A DNA stretch of 28,813 nt from JBHPHI01 sp042569595 (GCA_042569595.1 JBHPHI010000012.1:1-28813); one strand, 5' to 3'. Numbered from the stretch's first letter, positions 1 through 8,508 are shown. Numbers and translations: made by a program. The notes: generated by a model from the sequence alone, not told the origin.

Positions 1-48
1 ATTATATGCATCCTTGATCTCACAATACAAATACTAGATACTATCCCC

Positions 49-2217
49 ATGACCTTAGACACGTTTTTCAAAAAGACAATCTACTACACTTTCTTTGCAC
101 TTTTCGTCCTCACTCCTCTCATTTGGACCGCCAAAATGAGCGAACTTTTCGAGTTTCCCAAAATGCTTTTCGTTTACGCATGTACTGCAGTCATAGCAAC
201 TGCATGGATCTCCCGCATGATCATCCAAAAACAAGTTCTCATCAACAAAACTTATCTAGATCTCCCAATCTTCCTATTCTTACTATCCCAACTTATATCC
301 ACTCTTATATCTATAGACAAACACACCAGTATTTTCGGCTACTACACCAGGTTCCACGGCGGATTACTTAGCACTATTAGTTATATTGCTTTGTACTACG
401 CTTTTGTTAGCAACATAACCAAAGATAAAGCAAAAATGCTCCTTTCTTCCATTCTCTATGGAGCTGTTGCAGCCAGTCTTTATGCTTTCCCTGAACACTT
501 TGGCATCTCTCCAAGCTGTAAGGTCATTGGAAGTGGTTGGATTGCCACATGCTGGGTGCAGGATGTAGTTACTAGGGTTTTTGGCACCTTCGGTCAGCCA
601 AACTGGCTTGCAGCCTATCTCATCACCCTCATTTTTATTCCCCTTGCTTTCCTACTAAACAAAAGCAAAAAGAAAAACTTTTTTGAAAGCTCATTGACTT
701 GGACAAAAGCAATCAAAGCAAAAAAGAAAAAATCTCAAAAACAATCATCTACAAAAAAACTTATCCTTTGGAAATTAGTATTCCTTCTCTTTTTATCAGT
801 TCTCATCTTCACCAAATCACGCTCAGGAATATTAGGATTTGCCATAGGAATGTCTATCTTTTCTTTCCTTTCATTGGTATCAAGCCGAACAAAAAAGAAA
901 ACTATCACTATTCTTAGTGGTTCATTTTTATTTATATTCATTGTTTATTTTCTTTGGGGCAAAGGCACTGTTCCTCAAGTAGATAAGTATTTATTCCCAG
1001 CCAAAAAAACCTCAGCCACACAGTCGGCTACGCTCGTTCAAGAAACACCCAAACCAAAAGTGGGTACTGTTTTAGACACCGGAGGCACTGAGTCAGGAGA
1101 TATTAGAAGAATTGTCTGGCAAGGAGCTCTTGAGGTTTGGAAAAACAATCCACTGTTCGGCACGGGGGTAGAGACTTTTGCGTATAGCTACTACAATCAC
1201 AGGCCAGCAGAACACAACCTCACTTCAGAGTGGGATTTTCTTTATAACAAAGCCCACAACGAATGGCTCAACCACCTAGCAAATTCTGGTGCTTTTGGCT
1301 TAGGAAGCTACCTTATCTTTATGGCTTTTTTCTTCATTTGGCTTATCAAAAACAACTCCCCACTCAACACAGCCGTTATCTCAGGTTCGATTGCTCTCGC
1401 CATTAGCAACTTCTTCGGCTTCAGCACTGTGCCTGTTGGAGTATTATTTTTTATTCTTCCAGCCGTAACCTTGTCACTCTCAAGTCAAACAGAGCCTATC
1501 GCAGATGATTACGAAGAAGATGAGGAAATGTCTTCAGGACAAAGCTTTATGTTATTTATAGCTCTTATCATTGGGCTCATTTTGATCTACAAAAATTTCC
1601 GCATCTACTCTGCAGATAGAGCATATGCTAAAGGAAAAGCAGCCAATGACGCAGATCAAGTCCAATTAGCACTTGAAAGCCTAGAAAAAGCCATAAAAAT
1701 TTCCCCAAAAGAGCCAGTCTACAAAGACGAGTTCGCCCAAGCTGCCACCAATGCTGCATTATATTTTTATGAACAAAAACAAGCCTCAGCTGCCTCACAA
1801 ATTGCCACTCTAGCTGTAGGTGCCAGCACCCAAGCAGTCAATCAAAACAAAGTCCACCTGAATTTCATCAAAACCAGAGCCAGGATGCTTGCTAACTTTG
1901 GCAACTTCAAACCAGAGTTATTAGAAGAATCAGAGACCACCATGAAGCAAGCCATTAGACTAGCTCCAACAGATGCAAAGCTATACTTTAGCCTTGGACT
2001 TATTCAGCTTCAATTGGAAAAATTCGAAGCTTCAAACACCAACTTTCAACAAGCAATTGATCTAAAACCAGACTATGAAATCGCTCGATTCACCTATGCA
2101 GAGTTCCTTGCTTCGCAAAACCAAATAGAAAAAGCTATAGAGCAATACCAATACATTCTTGATCACATCTCCCCAAATAATTCAAAAGTCCTTGAAGCTC
2201 TAGAAAAACTAAACTAA
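49..2217 (+). CDS. O-antigen ligase/polymerase-type membrane protein with C-terminal TPRs
   Basis: A 722-residue multi-pass membrane protein. Hydrophobic helices fill roughly residues 10-470, broken by a lysine-rich, probably cytoplasmic loop near 205-240. Around 353-420 lies the Wzy_C/WaaL-like extracytoplasmic loop, with GTGVETF and KAHNEWLNHLANSG containing the His/Asn positions usual in this family. After a final helix near 500-515 come TPR-like helices (about 520-722). Family knowledge: such proteins polymerise or ligate lipid-linked glycans outside the membrane, and TPR-tailed versions are common in CPR genomes. The substrate is unknown. There is no Shine-Dalgarno; a TACTAT box ends four bases before ATG, so the message is probably leaderless. 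Confident of the superfamily, not of ligase versus polymerase versus protein glycosylation. Confidence 0.85.
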   Translation: MTLDTFFKKTIYYTFFALFVLTPLIWTAKMSELFEFPKMLFVYACTAVIATAWISRMIIQKQVLINKTYLDLPIFLFLLSQLISTLISIDKHTSIFGYYTRFHGGLLSTISYIALYYAFVSNITKDKAKMLLSSILYGAVAASLYAFPEHFGISPSCKVIGSGWIATCWVQDVVTRVFGTFGQPNWLAAYLITLIFIPLAFLLNKSKKKNFFESSLTWTKAIKAKKKKSQKQSSTKKLILWKLVFLLFLSVLIFTKSRSGILGFAIGMSIFSFLSLVSSRTKKKTITILSGSFLFIFIVYFLWGKGTVPQVDKYLFPAKKTSATQSATLVQETPKPKVGTVLDTGGTESGDIRRIVWQGALEVWKNNPLFGTGVETFAYSYYNHRPAEHNLTSEWDFLYNKAHNEWLNHLANSGAFGLGSYLIFMAFFFIWLIKNNSPLNTAVISGSIALAISNFFGFSTVPVGVLFFILPAVTLSLSSQTEPIADDYEEDEEMSSGQSFMLFIALIIGLILIYKNFRIYSADRAYAKGKAANDADQVQLALESLEKAIKISPKEPVYKDEFAQAATNAALYFYEQKQASAASQIATLAVGASTQAVNQNKVHLNFIKTRARMLANFGNFKPELLEESETTMKQAIRLAPTDAKLYFSLGLIQLQLEKFEASNTNFQQAIDLKPDYEIARFTYAEFLASQNQIEKAIEQYQYILDHISPNNSKVLEALEKLN

Positions 2218-2220
2218 AAA

Positions 2221-2592
2221 TCAAACTTCAAAATCTCCTGGATCATCATCAATCATTCCCCTTCTAAACAAATCTCCTCTTAAAATATGCGCTGACAGTC
2301 TTTCGTGTTCATCAGGATTATTTGAAAATGTAGGTCCAATTTTTTTTGCAGACTCTCTCGACATCGACATTGATCCCTGACCAGGACTAAGTAAGTCGTC
2401 AGGTGTTGCGTGTGACAACTTTCCTACAATTATATCGGCAACGGTGCCACCTACACCCGTCTCTTTTTCCATAGCAACCCCATTCAAAAAAAGTCTATCT
2501 CCTTTTTTTGTTATCAGATCCCCCTCAACGAGCAAAGCTCCACCCGCATTGAGAGCCGCCCTTATTAAATCGTTCTGTTTGTCTCTTTCCAT
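2221..2592 (-). CDS. Hypothetical protein, 123 aa
   Basis: I do not recognise this protein. It is soluble, with no signal peptide or membrane segment, a glycine-rich middle (GVGGTVADIIVGK) and a strongly acidic C-terminus (IDDDPGDFEV). Its stop codon lies three bases from the stop of the convergent ligase-type gene. A -10-like AT-rich box a few bases before ATG and the lack of a Shine-Dalgarno suggest a leaderless message. It is divergent from peptide deformylase across a 56-base gap. Coding-like composition and neat fit between neighbours support a real gene. Confidence 0.6.
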   Translation of the reverse strand: MERDKQNDLIRAALNAGGALLVEGDLITKKGDRLFLNGVAMEKETGVGGTVADIIVGKLSHATPDDLLSPGQGSMSMSRESAKKIGPTFSNNPDEHERLSAHILRGDLFRRGMIDDDPGDFEV

Positions 2593-2648
2593 AATAGGTA
2601 TATTCTATTACATATGATTAATTTTCTTAACTTTGTTAAAATACCCCC

Positions 2649-3230
2649 ATGTTCAAAATCATAACCATACCAGATGAAAGACTACGAGAACTTAGCAAGC
2701 CCGTCAAAAACATCGACAAAAAGTCTCTAAATTTTGCCAATGAGCTCGTAGAAACTCTTACAGGCACCACCAATCCACCAGGAGTTGGTTTATCTGCTAT
2801 TCAGGTAGCCAAACACCTCCAAATCTTTGCCACCTACCTACCAAAAGACCCAAATCTTCCTATGGAAAAATGGACCCCAAACAAAATGGAGGCAGAAGTA
2901 TTCATCAACCCAAACATTGAAAGCAAGTCCGAAGAAGTTACTCTAGGTGGATCCAAAAATAAACCATTTCTAGAGGGCTGCCTCTCCATGCCAAAAATAT
3001 ATGGCCCTGTGTGGAGGCATGAATGGATCGAATTAAGCTACATCTCACTAGATAAAAAAAGTAAGCCCATCAACGTCATTAAAAAATTCCAAGACTTCCC
3101 TGCCAGAGTAGTTCAACACGAATACGACCACCTCAAAGGAATTCTTTTTACAGACCACTCCCTAGAAGGGGATCTTCCAGTCTACGAAGAGCAAGGTGGA
3201 GAGATGGTAGAAATTAATTTTAAAGCCTAA
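2649..3230 (+). CDS. def: Peptide deformylase
   Basis: Removes the formyl group from the N-terminal methionine of new proteins. All three family motifs are present in the 193 residues: GVGLSAIQ (45-52, motif 1), EGCLS (109-113, Cys111 as metal ligand) and HEYDH (157-161, two metal-binding His and the catalytic Glu158). Length is normal. The start is supported by a TAAAAT box with ACCCCC before ATG and no Shine-Dalgarno, as expected for a leaderless message. The gene ends in a four-base CTAA overlap with the convergent orphan gene. Its partner enzyme, methionyl-tRNA formyltransferase, starts about 1.1 kb downstream on the same strand. Confidence 0.97.
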   Translation: MFKIITIPDERLRELSKPVKNIDKKSLNFANELVETLTGTTNPPGVGLSAIQVAKHLQIFATYLPKDPNLPMEKWTPNKMEAEVFINPNIESKSEEVTLGGSKNKPFLEGCLSMPKIYGPVWRHEWIELSYISLDKKSKPINVIKKFQDFPARVVQHEYDHLKGILFTDHSLEGDLPVYEEQGGEMVEINFKA

Positions 3231-3496
3231 TCTTTTGAATCTGATGAGAGTTTTTTACCCTTCCTAATAAAGGTCGGCGTATCAATATCAGCAGCAGTAG
3301 CTCTAGGGTCTTGTGTTTTCATAAATTCCTCTAGAGCCTCCTCTCCTGTAGGACTCACGCTTATTACTTCTGCTCCTTCTTTTGAGCTACCACCAACACT
3401 AGTTAATTCTGTTGCAACAATTTTAGGATTCTTTGCTCGTTTTACAATTTTAGCCATTTCTTCTGCACTTAATTTCCCTTGCGTTTCTCCACCCAT
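3227..3496 (-). CDS. Hypothetical protein, 89 aa
   Basis: An unrecognised small hydrophilic protein rich in Lys, Glu and Ser (SAEEMAKIVKRAKNPKIV near the start). The reading frame is open upstream to 3562, but I place the start at 3496 because GGAGG sits four bases before that ATG; an upstream start would also run into the divergent gene at 3553. The stop overlaps the deformylase stop by four bases (CTAA) on the opposite strand. Confidence 0.55.
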   Translation of the reverse strand: MGGETQGKLSAEEMAKIVKRAKNPKIVATELTSVGGSSKEGAEVISVSPTGEEALEEFMKTQDPRATAADIDTPTFIRKGKKLSSDSKD

Positions 3497-3552
3497 ATTC
3501 CCTCCAATTAATTCACTTGAATTATAACAAAATAAGTGTATTCTTCCATCAA

Positions 3553-3771
3553 ATGAAATCAAAAGAGCTATTTAACCAAATAAGTTCAGATAATCGCCCT
3601 CCTACTCCAGAGGAATGTCTTCAGATGGGAATATTGCCTATTTCAATGGTTTGGGATGTGTTCGCAGCAACGTTCCTCGATACAAAAAGTGTAGAAGAAA
3701 GCAATAAGGCTGCCTCAAAAATACTCCAAAGAAATAGAAGACGCCTCCATGAACTCCAACAGAAAGATTAA
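3553..3771 (+). CDS. Hypothetical protein, 72 aa
   Basis: An unrecognised small protein. The centre is mildly hydrophobic (ILPISMVWDVFAATFL) and the C-terminus is basic and helical. The frame opens at 3517, but the ATG at 3553 is preferred: a TATTCT box lies eight bases before it and the longer version would overlap the divergent gene's upstream region. Its TAA overlaps the stop of the convergent gene by four bases (TTAA). Confidence 0.45.
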   Translation: MKSKELFNQISSDNRPPTPEECLQMGILPISMVWDVFAATFLDTKSVEESNKAASKILQRNRRRLHELQQKD

Positions 3772-4319
3772 AAAGGTATCCCGTCGTCTTCCATTTGTGC
3801 TGGAGGGGCCTTAATCAACGCTACAGTCAACTCAGCTATTTCATCTCTCAAATCATTCTGATGTTCTAAGTTAATAGCATCCCTGCCAGGAGTGCCTACA
3901 ATACTCATTAACTTCATCAGTCTTTGTGCTTTTTCATTTCCCTTTGACTCATCTCCAGCAAGACTCACTAAAGCAAAAGAGGACCTCTCGTAAGGCCCAT
4001 CTAATTCGGCATACCCTGGATCAATTTGTGGCAAGAGATCAAGCAGGCCTTGATCTTCCTTATGCACAACAGGGAGATGACCAAACTTATCTATGTTTGC
4101 ATGATATGGAACTACTGCCAACTCGCCTGAAATAGTTGATAGCACCACATATGCTCTAACCCTAAATTCCGTAAGAGTGAACGTTTCTCCACCTTCAAGC
4201 CTCCAAATATCTCCAACCTCTCCCTCGAAGGGATCGTGAAAAACAACAACAACACCAACTGAGCCAGGCGTGTCCAAATAGTCTGCATGTGATTCGAACT
4301 CTTCTTTTCTTCTGCCCAT
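3768..4319 (-). CDS. Hypothetical protein with an SSB-like C-terminal tip
   Basis: A soluble protein of about 183 residues that I cannot assign. The middle is beta-rich (VGVVVVFHDP, FRVRAYVVLS), the rest helical and acidic. Its last residues are MEDDGIPF, strikingly like the acidic tip of single-stranded DNA-binding protein (DDDIPF-type) that docks SSB partners; the rest does not look like an SSB OB-fold. The frame allows an ATG at 4328, but a TAAAAT box ends immediately before that ATG, so a leaderless transcript would start near the second ATG at 4319. The gene is divergent from fmt. Confidence 0.6.
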   Translation of the reverse strand: MGRRKEEFESHADYLDTPGSVGVVVVFHDPFEGEVGDIWRLEGGETFTLTEFRVRAYVVLSTISGELAVVPYHANIDKFGHLPVVHKEDQGLLDLLPQIDPGYAELDGPYERSSFALVSLAGDESKGNEKAQRLMKLMSIVGTPGRDAINLEHQNDLRDEIAELTVALIKAPPAQMEDDGIPF

Positions 4320-4378
4320 TGCTTCCATATTTTACCTTAAACTCTTAAATTTTTAGTTTTTGCGTTACAATATCTCTC

Positions 4379-5353
4379 ATGAATAAAGTATCAGTTGTGT
4401 TTTTTGGCTCCTTCCTTCACTACTCCACCAAAATAGCCAAAGCACTACATGAATCACCAGCCATAGATTTGCTCGGAGTTGTTTCTACACCTCCCATGCC
4501 AGCAGGTCGAAAAAAAGTACTCAAAAAAACACATACTCACCTATGGGCAGAAGAAAACAATATAAGTGTATTTACACCAGAAGAGTTGTATGAAAACTCT
4601 CCAGAATCACAAAAAGTACCCAACGCAGACTTCTTCGTTGTAGCCGGTTACAGCAAGCTTCTTACCAAAGACTGGTTAAACTTCCCCAAAATCGCATCTA
4701 TAAATCTTCATTTTTCTTTACTTCCCGACTACAGAGGCGCCAACCCTGCAGAATGGGCCATTCTCTTGGGAGAAACTGAAACAGGAGTTTCCATGATAGT
4801 TATGGGCGATGAATACGATACAGGTAAGATCATTACTAGAAAAACCTATACTATCTCAGAGGACGCTACTAGAGAAACACTATACGAACCCCTGTATGAT
4901 CTCGCGGCAGAAATTGTCAGAGAAACACTCCCTAACTGCCAAGATGTTAGCTTCGCTCTTCCTCAAGAAGAGCCCAATAAACCAGAGGCAAGAAAATTCA
5001 ATCGCGCCAATGGATTTATAGATTGGCAGTTTATTAGTGACGCCATAAATGGAAAATTTCCCGAAAACCCAAAAGATCTGCTTTCCACCCAACTCAAACA
5101 AGCCTGGCAATACCTAGACGAAAATCCTAGCGAATCTGATGGAATAATCACGCCTGAAGTGTTTCTAGAGCGCTCCGTTCGCGCCCTCTCTGGATTTCCA
5201 GGAGTTTGGACATATTTACCCACAAAAGATGGAAAAAAACGCCTAAAGATTCTCTCAACTAGATTTGAGGACAACAAACTACTCCTAGATCAGGTTCAAC
5301 TAGAAGGCAAAGAGCCATCGTCCTTCAACCAAATAAAAAACCAGATCAAGTAA
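4379..5353 (+). CDS. fmt: Methionyl-tRNA formyltransferase
   Basis: Formylates initiator Met-tRNA using 10-formyl-tetrahydrofolate. Residues Asn109 and His111 in INLHFSLLPDYRG and Asp147 in DEYDTGKI match the catalytic triad, with the same 38-residue Asn-to-Asp spacing as the E. coli enzyme. The C-terminal part (about 205-324, including SGFPGVWTYLP) fits the OB-fold tRNA-binding domain. At 324 residues the length is normal. There is no Shine-Dalgarno; TACAAT ends seven bases before ATG. The gene precedes the structured-RNA candidate, whose promoter begins right after this stop codon. Confidence 0.96.
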   Translation: MNKVSVVFFGSFLHYSTKIAKALHESPAIDLLGVVSTPPMPAGRKKVLKKTHTHLWAEENNISVFTPEELYENSPESQKVPNADFFVVAGYSKLLTKDWLNFPKIASINLHFSLLPDYRGANPAEWAILLGETETGVSMIVMGDEYDTGKIITRKTYTISEDATRETLYEPLYDLAAEIVRETLPNCQDVSFALPQEEPNKPEARKFNRANGFIDWQFISDAINGKFPENPKDLLSTQLKQAWQYLDENPSESDGIITPEVFLERSVRALSGFPGVWTYLPTKDGKKRLKILSTRFEDNKLLLDQVQLEGKEPSSFNQIKNQIK

Positions 5354-5355
5354 TC

Positions 5356-5383
5356 TTGACTCCCTAAGTTCCCCTGTTATTAT
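5356..5383 (+). promoter_or_regulatory. Promoter for the structured-RNA candidate
   Basis: TTGACT, 16 bases, TATTAT. The predicted transcript start (about 5389-5391) coincides with the first base-paired segment of the downstream RNA. Confidence 0.6.
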
Positions 5384-5388
5384 TACAC

Positions 5389-5787
5389 CGGAGACAGCCG
5401 CGCCATCCGCAAGAGGGCATTTCTGTTACTCCTCCTTCGACAAGGGTCGATTGTTGACCCTTGTTCGACAACCTCAAGGACCCAAAAGGTCCTAGTTAGG
5501 GCTAGACATCTTGGCTCGTCTAGCCCACAAAAAACAACATGGATACACTCCATGATAAAAACCCTATCCAAGATAGGTGGCACATTAAATAGGTCGATAC
5601 AAGTTTGCGTATCGAACTTCCAAAATTGCCCATCGGACAGCCCGGAATTAGATTGCTCAGCGAAATCTGAACAACCATTATTGGTGCCCCCTTACCCAGC
5701 CTACGAGACTCTCCCCAAACGCCTCCCCCAAGCTGAGTAACATCACACCAAACATCGAAAATCTAATTCCGGGCTATTAATTTTTTG
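5389..5787 (+). ncRNA. Candidate structured RNA of about 400 nt, family unknown
   Basis: The 467 bases between fmt and the next gene hold no convincing protein gene but a dense run of inverted repeats. GGAG-ACAG (5390-5397) pairs with CTGT-TA-CTCC (5423-5432). ACAAGGGTC (5440-5448) pairs with 5456-5464; AGGACC (5477-5482) with 5488-5493; GGGCTAGAC (5499-5507) with 5518-5526; CATGGA (5538-5543) with 5549-5554; CCTATC (5563-5568) with 5572-5577; TCGATAC (5594-5600) with 5609-5615. A perfect 16-bp helix (5639-5654 with 5760-5775) encloses CTCAGC (5656-5661) pairing with 5732-5737. A T6 run follows at 5781-5786. Promoter at one end and terminator-like end at the other point to an independent plus-strand transcript. 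It lacks RNase P, tmRNA and SRP RNA signatures. Confidence 0.6.
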
Positions 5788-5820
5788 AAATATATCTCTT
5801 TGCCTGTAAAATATACGCCT

Positions 5821-6063
5821 ATGAGAAAAGAAGCCATAAAAGAGGCCCGACAAGCACTTCTTGAAAATGAAACCTTCACAGGATCACTTAGCCTTACAAG
5901 CAACCCAGATGACATTAGATCTGCTGCGAATGAAGTTCTTGAAAATTGTTGTCCCAATCTATTGGAAGACGATATGACTCAGATCATTACGGCTGCAACA
6001 ATGTCCATGAACTCAGACAACTTTTCTTCATTTATAGATAGATTGATAGAAGCAAGAAGCTAA
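5821..6063 (+). CDS. Hypothetical protein, 80 aa
   Basis: A small acidic, mostly helical protein I do not recognise, with an adjacent Cys-Cys pair (LENCCPNLLEDD). The frame opens at 5785, but the ATG at 5821 is chosen because TAAAAT ends eight bases before it, the pattern seen at other first genes here, whereas the upstream ATG lies next to the RNA terminator. A weak terminator-like hairpin follows at 6084-6102. Confidence 0.5.
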   Translation: MRKEAIKEARQALLENETFTGSLSLTSNPDDIRSAANEVLENCCPNLLEDDMTQIITAATMSMNSDNFSSFIDRLIEARS

Positions 6064-6083
6064 CATTAACCCCAACTTTCCTC

Positions 6084-6102
6084 AAACACCAAAAGTGTTT
6101 TT
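6084..6102 (+). terminator. Weak intrinsic terminator
   Basis: AAACAC, loop CAAAA, GTGTTT, then TT: a short hairpin running into Ts after the 80-aa gene and before nadD. Confidence 0.4.
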
Positions 6103-6149
6103 GTCTCAAGTAGATGAGGTAAATCAAATCCTTTGATATACTCTTCTAC

Positions 6150-6734
6150 ATGAACATTACTCTATTTGGCGGAGCCTTTAATCCCCCACACATAGGACAT
6201 CTTATTGTCATTCAGCAAGCCTTCGATCTCATTCCTACTCAAGAACTCTGGCTTCTTCCAGACAACGTTGGCTCATTTGGAAAAAAATTAGCCCCAGCCA
6301 TCCACCGCACAGAAATGGCAAAACTTCTCATAGAAGAGCTTCCTCATCAGCTTGAAGGCAAGGTTAAACTGGAAACCACACTTATTGATGAAAACCTATC
6401 AGGTGAAACACACGAATATATGAAGGTCCTTCGTCAAAAATACCCAGACAAAGACTTTTCTTTCCTCATGGGCTCAGATAATCTAAAAAAATTCAAAAAA
6501 TGGCAGCAATGGGAAGATCTAATAGAAAATTTGCACTTCTACGTTTATCCCAGATCAGGACACAGAAGCTCTCCTGCTTTTGACAACATGACCTTGCTTG
6601 AGTCAGACACTCAAGTAATTACCAACTTCAGCTCCACCATCATGAGAAAACGCGCAGAAGACAAGCTTTCCCTTAAACACTTCATACCTGCTAAAGTATT
6701 AACATACATCAATCACCATCAGCTTTATCTATGA
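6150..6734 (+). CDS. nadD: Nicotinate-nucleotide adenylyltransferase
   Basis: Makes deamido-NAD from nicotinate mononucleotide and ATP. The 194-residue protein has the nucleotidyltransferase motif GGAFNPPHIGH (7-17), the MGSDNLKKFKKW segment (107-118), and SSTIMRKR (161-168), the equivalent of the ISxTxIR motif; it ends in the usual YINHHQLY. TATACT ends seven bases before ATG, suggesting a leaderless message. Its TGA overlaps the ATG of the glycosyltransferase gene (ATGA), so the two are translationally coupled. With nadE, two genes on, it forms the last two steps of NAD synthesis. Confidence 0.95.
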   Translation: MNITLFGGAFNPPHIGHLIVIQQAFDLIPTQELWLLPDNVGSFGKKLAPAIHRTEMAKLLIEELPHQLEGKVKLETTLIDENLSGETHEYMKVLRQKYPDKDFSFLMGSDNLKKFKKWQQWEDLIENLHFYVYPRSGHRSSPAFDNMTLLESDTQVITNFSSTIMRKRAEDKLSLKHFIPAKVLTYINHHQLYL

Positions 6735-7354
6735 TCAGTTGTGTCATTTGTGCCTTAAACGAAGAAAGAACTATCAAAAAAGTTCTCCAGGTCGTTAAAA
6801 AAGTAAAAGATGTTGATGAGATCATTGTTGTTAGTGACGGTTCCACCGACAAAACTAACCAAATAGTTTCCAAAATAAAGGATGTAAACCTTATCGTCCA
6901 TAAAGAGTGCAAGGGTAAAGGAGATGCTGTTTTATCTGGAGTTAAGGCTTCTAAAGGTGACACCATTCTTCTTTGCGATGCCGACCACACCAAACTCAAA
7001 CCCGAACAGCTTCAAACACTAATTGACGAATACAACAAAGGGAAATATCCGATGGTCATAGGCGAAAGATATTTTAAAAACGCAAGAAAACACCTCCAAA
7101 TGTTCTCTGGTGAAAGAATATTATCCAAAAAAATCATAATGGGACTTGAGAAAAAAATAGTCGGATCCAGGTTTGGGATAGAGGCCATTCTCAACCAAGC
7201 CGTCGGAGGAAGAAAAAAATACAAACTTACCCCCATCGGAGACACCGGACACCTCATAAAACCCCAAAAGGAAGGTTTTGCAAAATCTATGGTTCATTTT
7301 GCTTACGAAATCGCTGAAGTAGGAAAAGCTTATATCCCTAAAAGAAATCGATAA
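6731..7354 (+). CDS. Family 2-like (GT-A) glycosyltransferase
   Basis: The N-terminus (ISCVICALNEERTIKKVL) and VSDGSTDKT (about 35-43) are the classic nucleotide-sugar-binding start of GT2/DPM1-like enzymes; LLCDADH (around 81-87) supplies the DxD metal-binding motif. At 207 residues it is a compact catalytic domain without a membrane anchor. The acceptor is unknown. It is coupled to nadD by an ATGA overlap and followed by nadE, an odd place for a glycosyltransferase. A dolichol- or undecaprenyl-phosphate sugar transferase is possible. Confidence 0.85.
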   Translation: MISCVICALNEERTIKKVLQVVKKVKDVDEIIVVSDGSTDKTNQIVSKIKDVNLIVHKECKGKGDAVLSGVKASKGDTILLCDADHTKLKPEQLQTLIDEYNKGKYPMVIGERYFKNARKHLQMFSGERILSKKIIMGLEKKIVGSRFGIEAILNQAVGGRKKYKLTPIGDTGHLIKPQKEGFAKSMVHFAYEIAEVGKAYIPKRNR

Positions 7355-7372
7355 TTCTGTTATCATATAAAC

Positions 7373-8221
7373 ATGAATCCCCCAGAGATAAACACCTCAA
7401 AAGAATCACAAAAGATTATTGACTTCATAAAACAAACTTTCAAAGAAAATAACAAATCCACCGCAGTTGTGGCTCTTTCAGGTGGAATAGATTCAGCCAC
7501 ATCCTTAATTCTTGCTTCAAAAGCTTTGGGATCAGAAAATATTTTTCCTCTTCATCTTCCTAGCAAAACTACAAACCCTAAAAGCACCAAGGACGTTTTG
7601 GAGTTGTTGGAATCCGCAAGCATCAATAAAGAAAAACTCACCACAATCCACATTGGCAGCATTATTCAAAAAACTTGGAGAGCAATAAAAAATTATTCAG
7701 GATCAGAAACTCATTTTCCAAAAGAAACAAAGGATAAGAAGAAAAAAAATCAAGATATTGCCAGGCTAAATCGCATTAGGTTAGCCAATTTTGCCGCAAG
7801 AACAAGGATGATGATGATCTATGATCACGCAAAGCGTACAAATTCATTGGTCGTTGGAACTGAAAACTATTCTGAACACCTTTTAGGTTACTACACCCGC
7901 TTTGGCGACGAAGCCTCCGACCTAGAACCCATCAAGCATTTGTACAAAACTCAAATAGGTTCATTGGCCAAACATTTAGGTATTCCAAAATCAATTTTAG
8001 AAAAAGCTCCGTCGGCAGATTTGTGGAGCGGACAAACTGATGAAAAAGAATTAGGGTTTAGTTACGAACAAGCAGACCCAATTCTATATTTGAACGACCA
8101 AGGAAAATCAAAACATGAAATCATTGAAAGAGGCTTTGAAAAAGATATTGTTAAAAAAGTACTAAAACAAGTACAAAAAAACTCCTTCAAACACAAAGTT
8201 CCCTACAAAATTGAAAATTAA
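7373..8221 (+). CDS. nadE: NH3-dependent NAD synthetase
   Basis: Amidates deamido-NAD to NAD using ATP. The PP-loop SGGIDS is at residues 36-41. NRIRLANFAARTRMMMIY and VVGTENYSEHLLGYYTRFGD are the family's substrate-binding segments, and KAPSADLWSGQTDE matches the conserved C-terminal loop. There is no glutaminase domain, so ammonia is presumably used directly. TATCAT ends six bases before ATG. The stop codon directly abuts that of the convergent L28 gene. Confidence 0.95.
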   Translation: MNPPEINTSKESQKIIDFIKQTFKENNKSTAVVALSGGIDSATSLILASKALGSENIFPLHLPSKTTNPKSTKDVLELLESASINKEKLTTIHIGSIIQKTWRAIKNYSGSETHFPKETKDKKKKNQDIARLNRIRLANFAARTRMMMIYDHAKRTNSLVVGTENYSEHLLGYYTRFGDEASDLEPIKHLYKTQIGSLAKHLGIPKSILEKAPSADLWSGQTDEKELGFSYEQADPILYLNDQGKSKHEIIERGFEKDIVKKVLKQVQKNSFKHKVPYKIEN

Positions 8222-8449
8222 TTACTTCTCTTCTTTTTTAGAAGCTTTTTCTTCCATTGCAACCTTATGAGGTCTCTCAACCTGTCTCAGACATTTTGTG
8301 CAAAGCTTCACCTTCACCTTTTTACCTTCTACCAATATTCTAGCGGCATGAAGATTTGGCCTTCTTAGGGTCTTTGTTCTGTTTTTTGCATGAGAAACCA
8401 AGTGACCGAAATCACTTCCTTTTTCACACATATCGCATGCATATGCCAT
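8222..8449 (-). CDS. rpmB: 50S ribosomal protein L28
   Basis: A 75-residue protein with the L28 core (LVSHAKNRTKTLRRPNLHAARI) and both zinc-binding pairs intact: CDMC near the N-terminus and CTKC near residue 50. The C-terminus carries a short Lys/Glu-rich tail (EEKASKKEEK). Unlike most neighbours it has a Shine-Dalgarno (AGAGG) and a separate promoter (8480-8508). It abuts nadE tail to tail with no spacer. Confidence 0.95.
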   Translation of the reverse strand: MAYACDMCEKGSDFGHLVSHAKNRTKTLRRPNLHAARILVEGKKVKVKLCTKCLRQVERPHKVAMEEKASKKEEK

Positions 8450-8479
8450 TTTTTACCTCTTTATTAGATTCAAAATCGT

Positions 8480-8508
8480 ATCATACCAGATAACAGTCTA
8501 TATGTTAA
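8480..8508 (-). promoter_or_regulatory. Promoter of rpmB
   Basis: Minus-strand TTAACA, 17 bases, TATGAT, followed by a short leader and the L28 ribosome binding site. Confidence 0.7.

Noticed and set aside
5383..5740. Open frames on both strands in the fmt-downstream region (66 and 62 codons)
   Set aside because: They run through perfect hairpin arms, have no ribosome binding site or leaderless promoter at the start, and the encoded sequences look random.
5389..5787. RNase P RNA, tmRNA or SRP RNA
   Set aside because: Size fits RNase P or tmRNA, but there is no GAGGAAAGTCC-type P4 strand, no tRNA-like end with T-loop and CCA, no resume frame, and no GGAAGGAAGCAGCC-type SRP loop on either strand.
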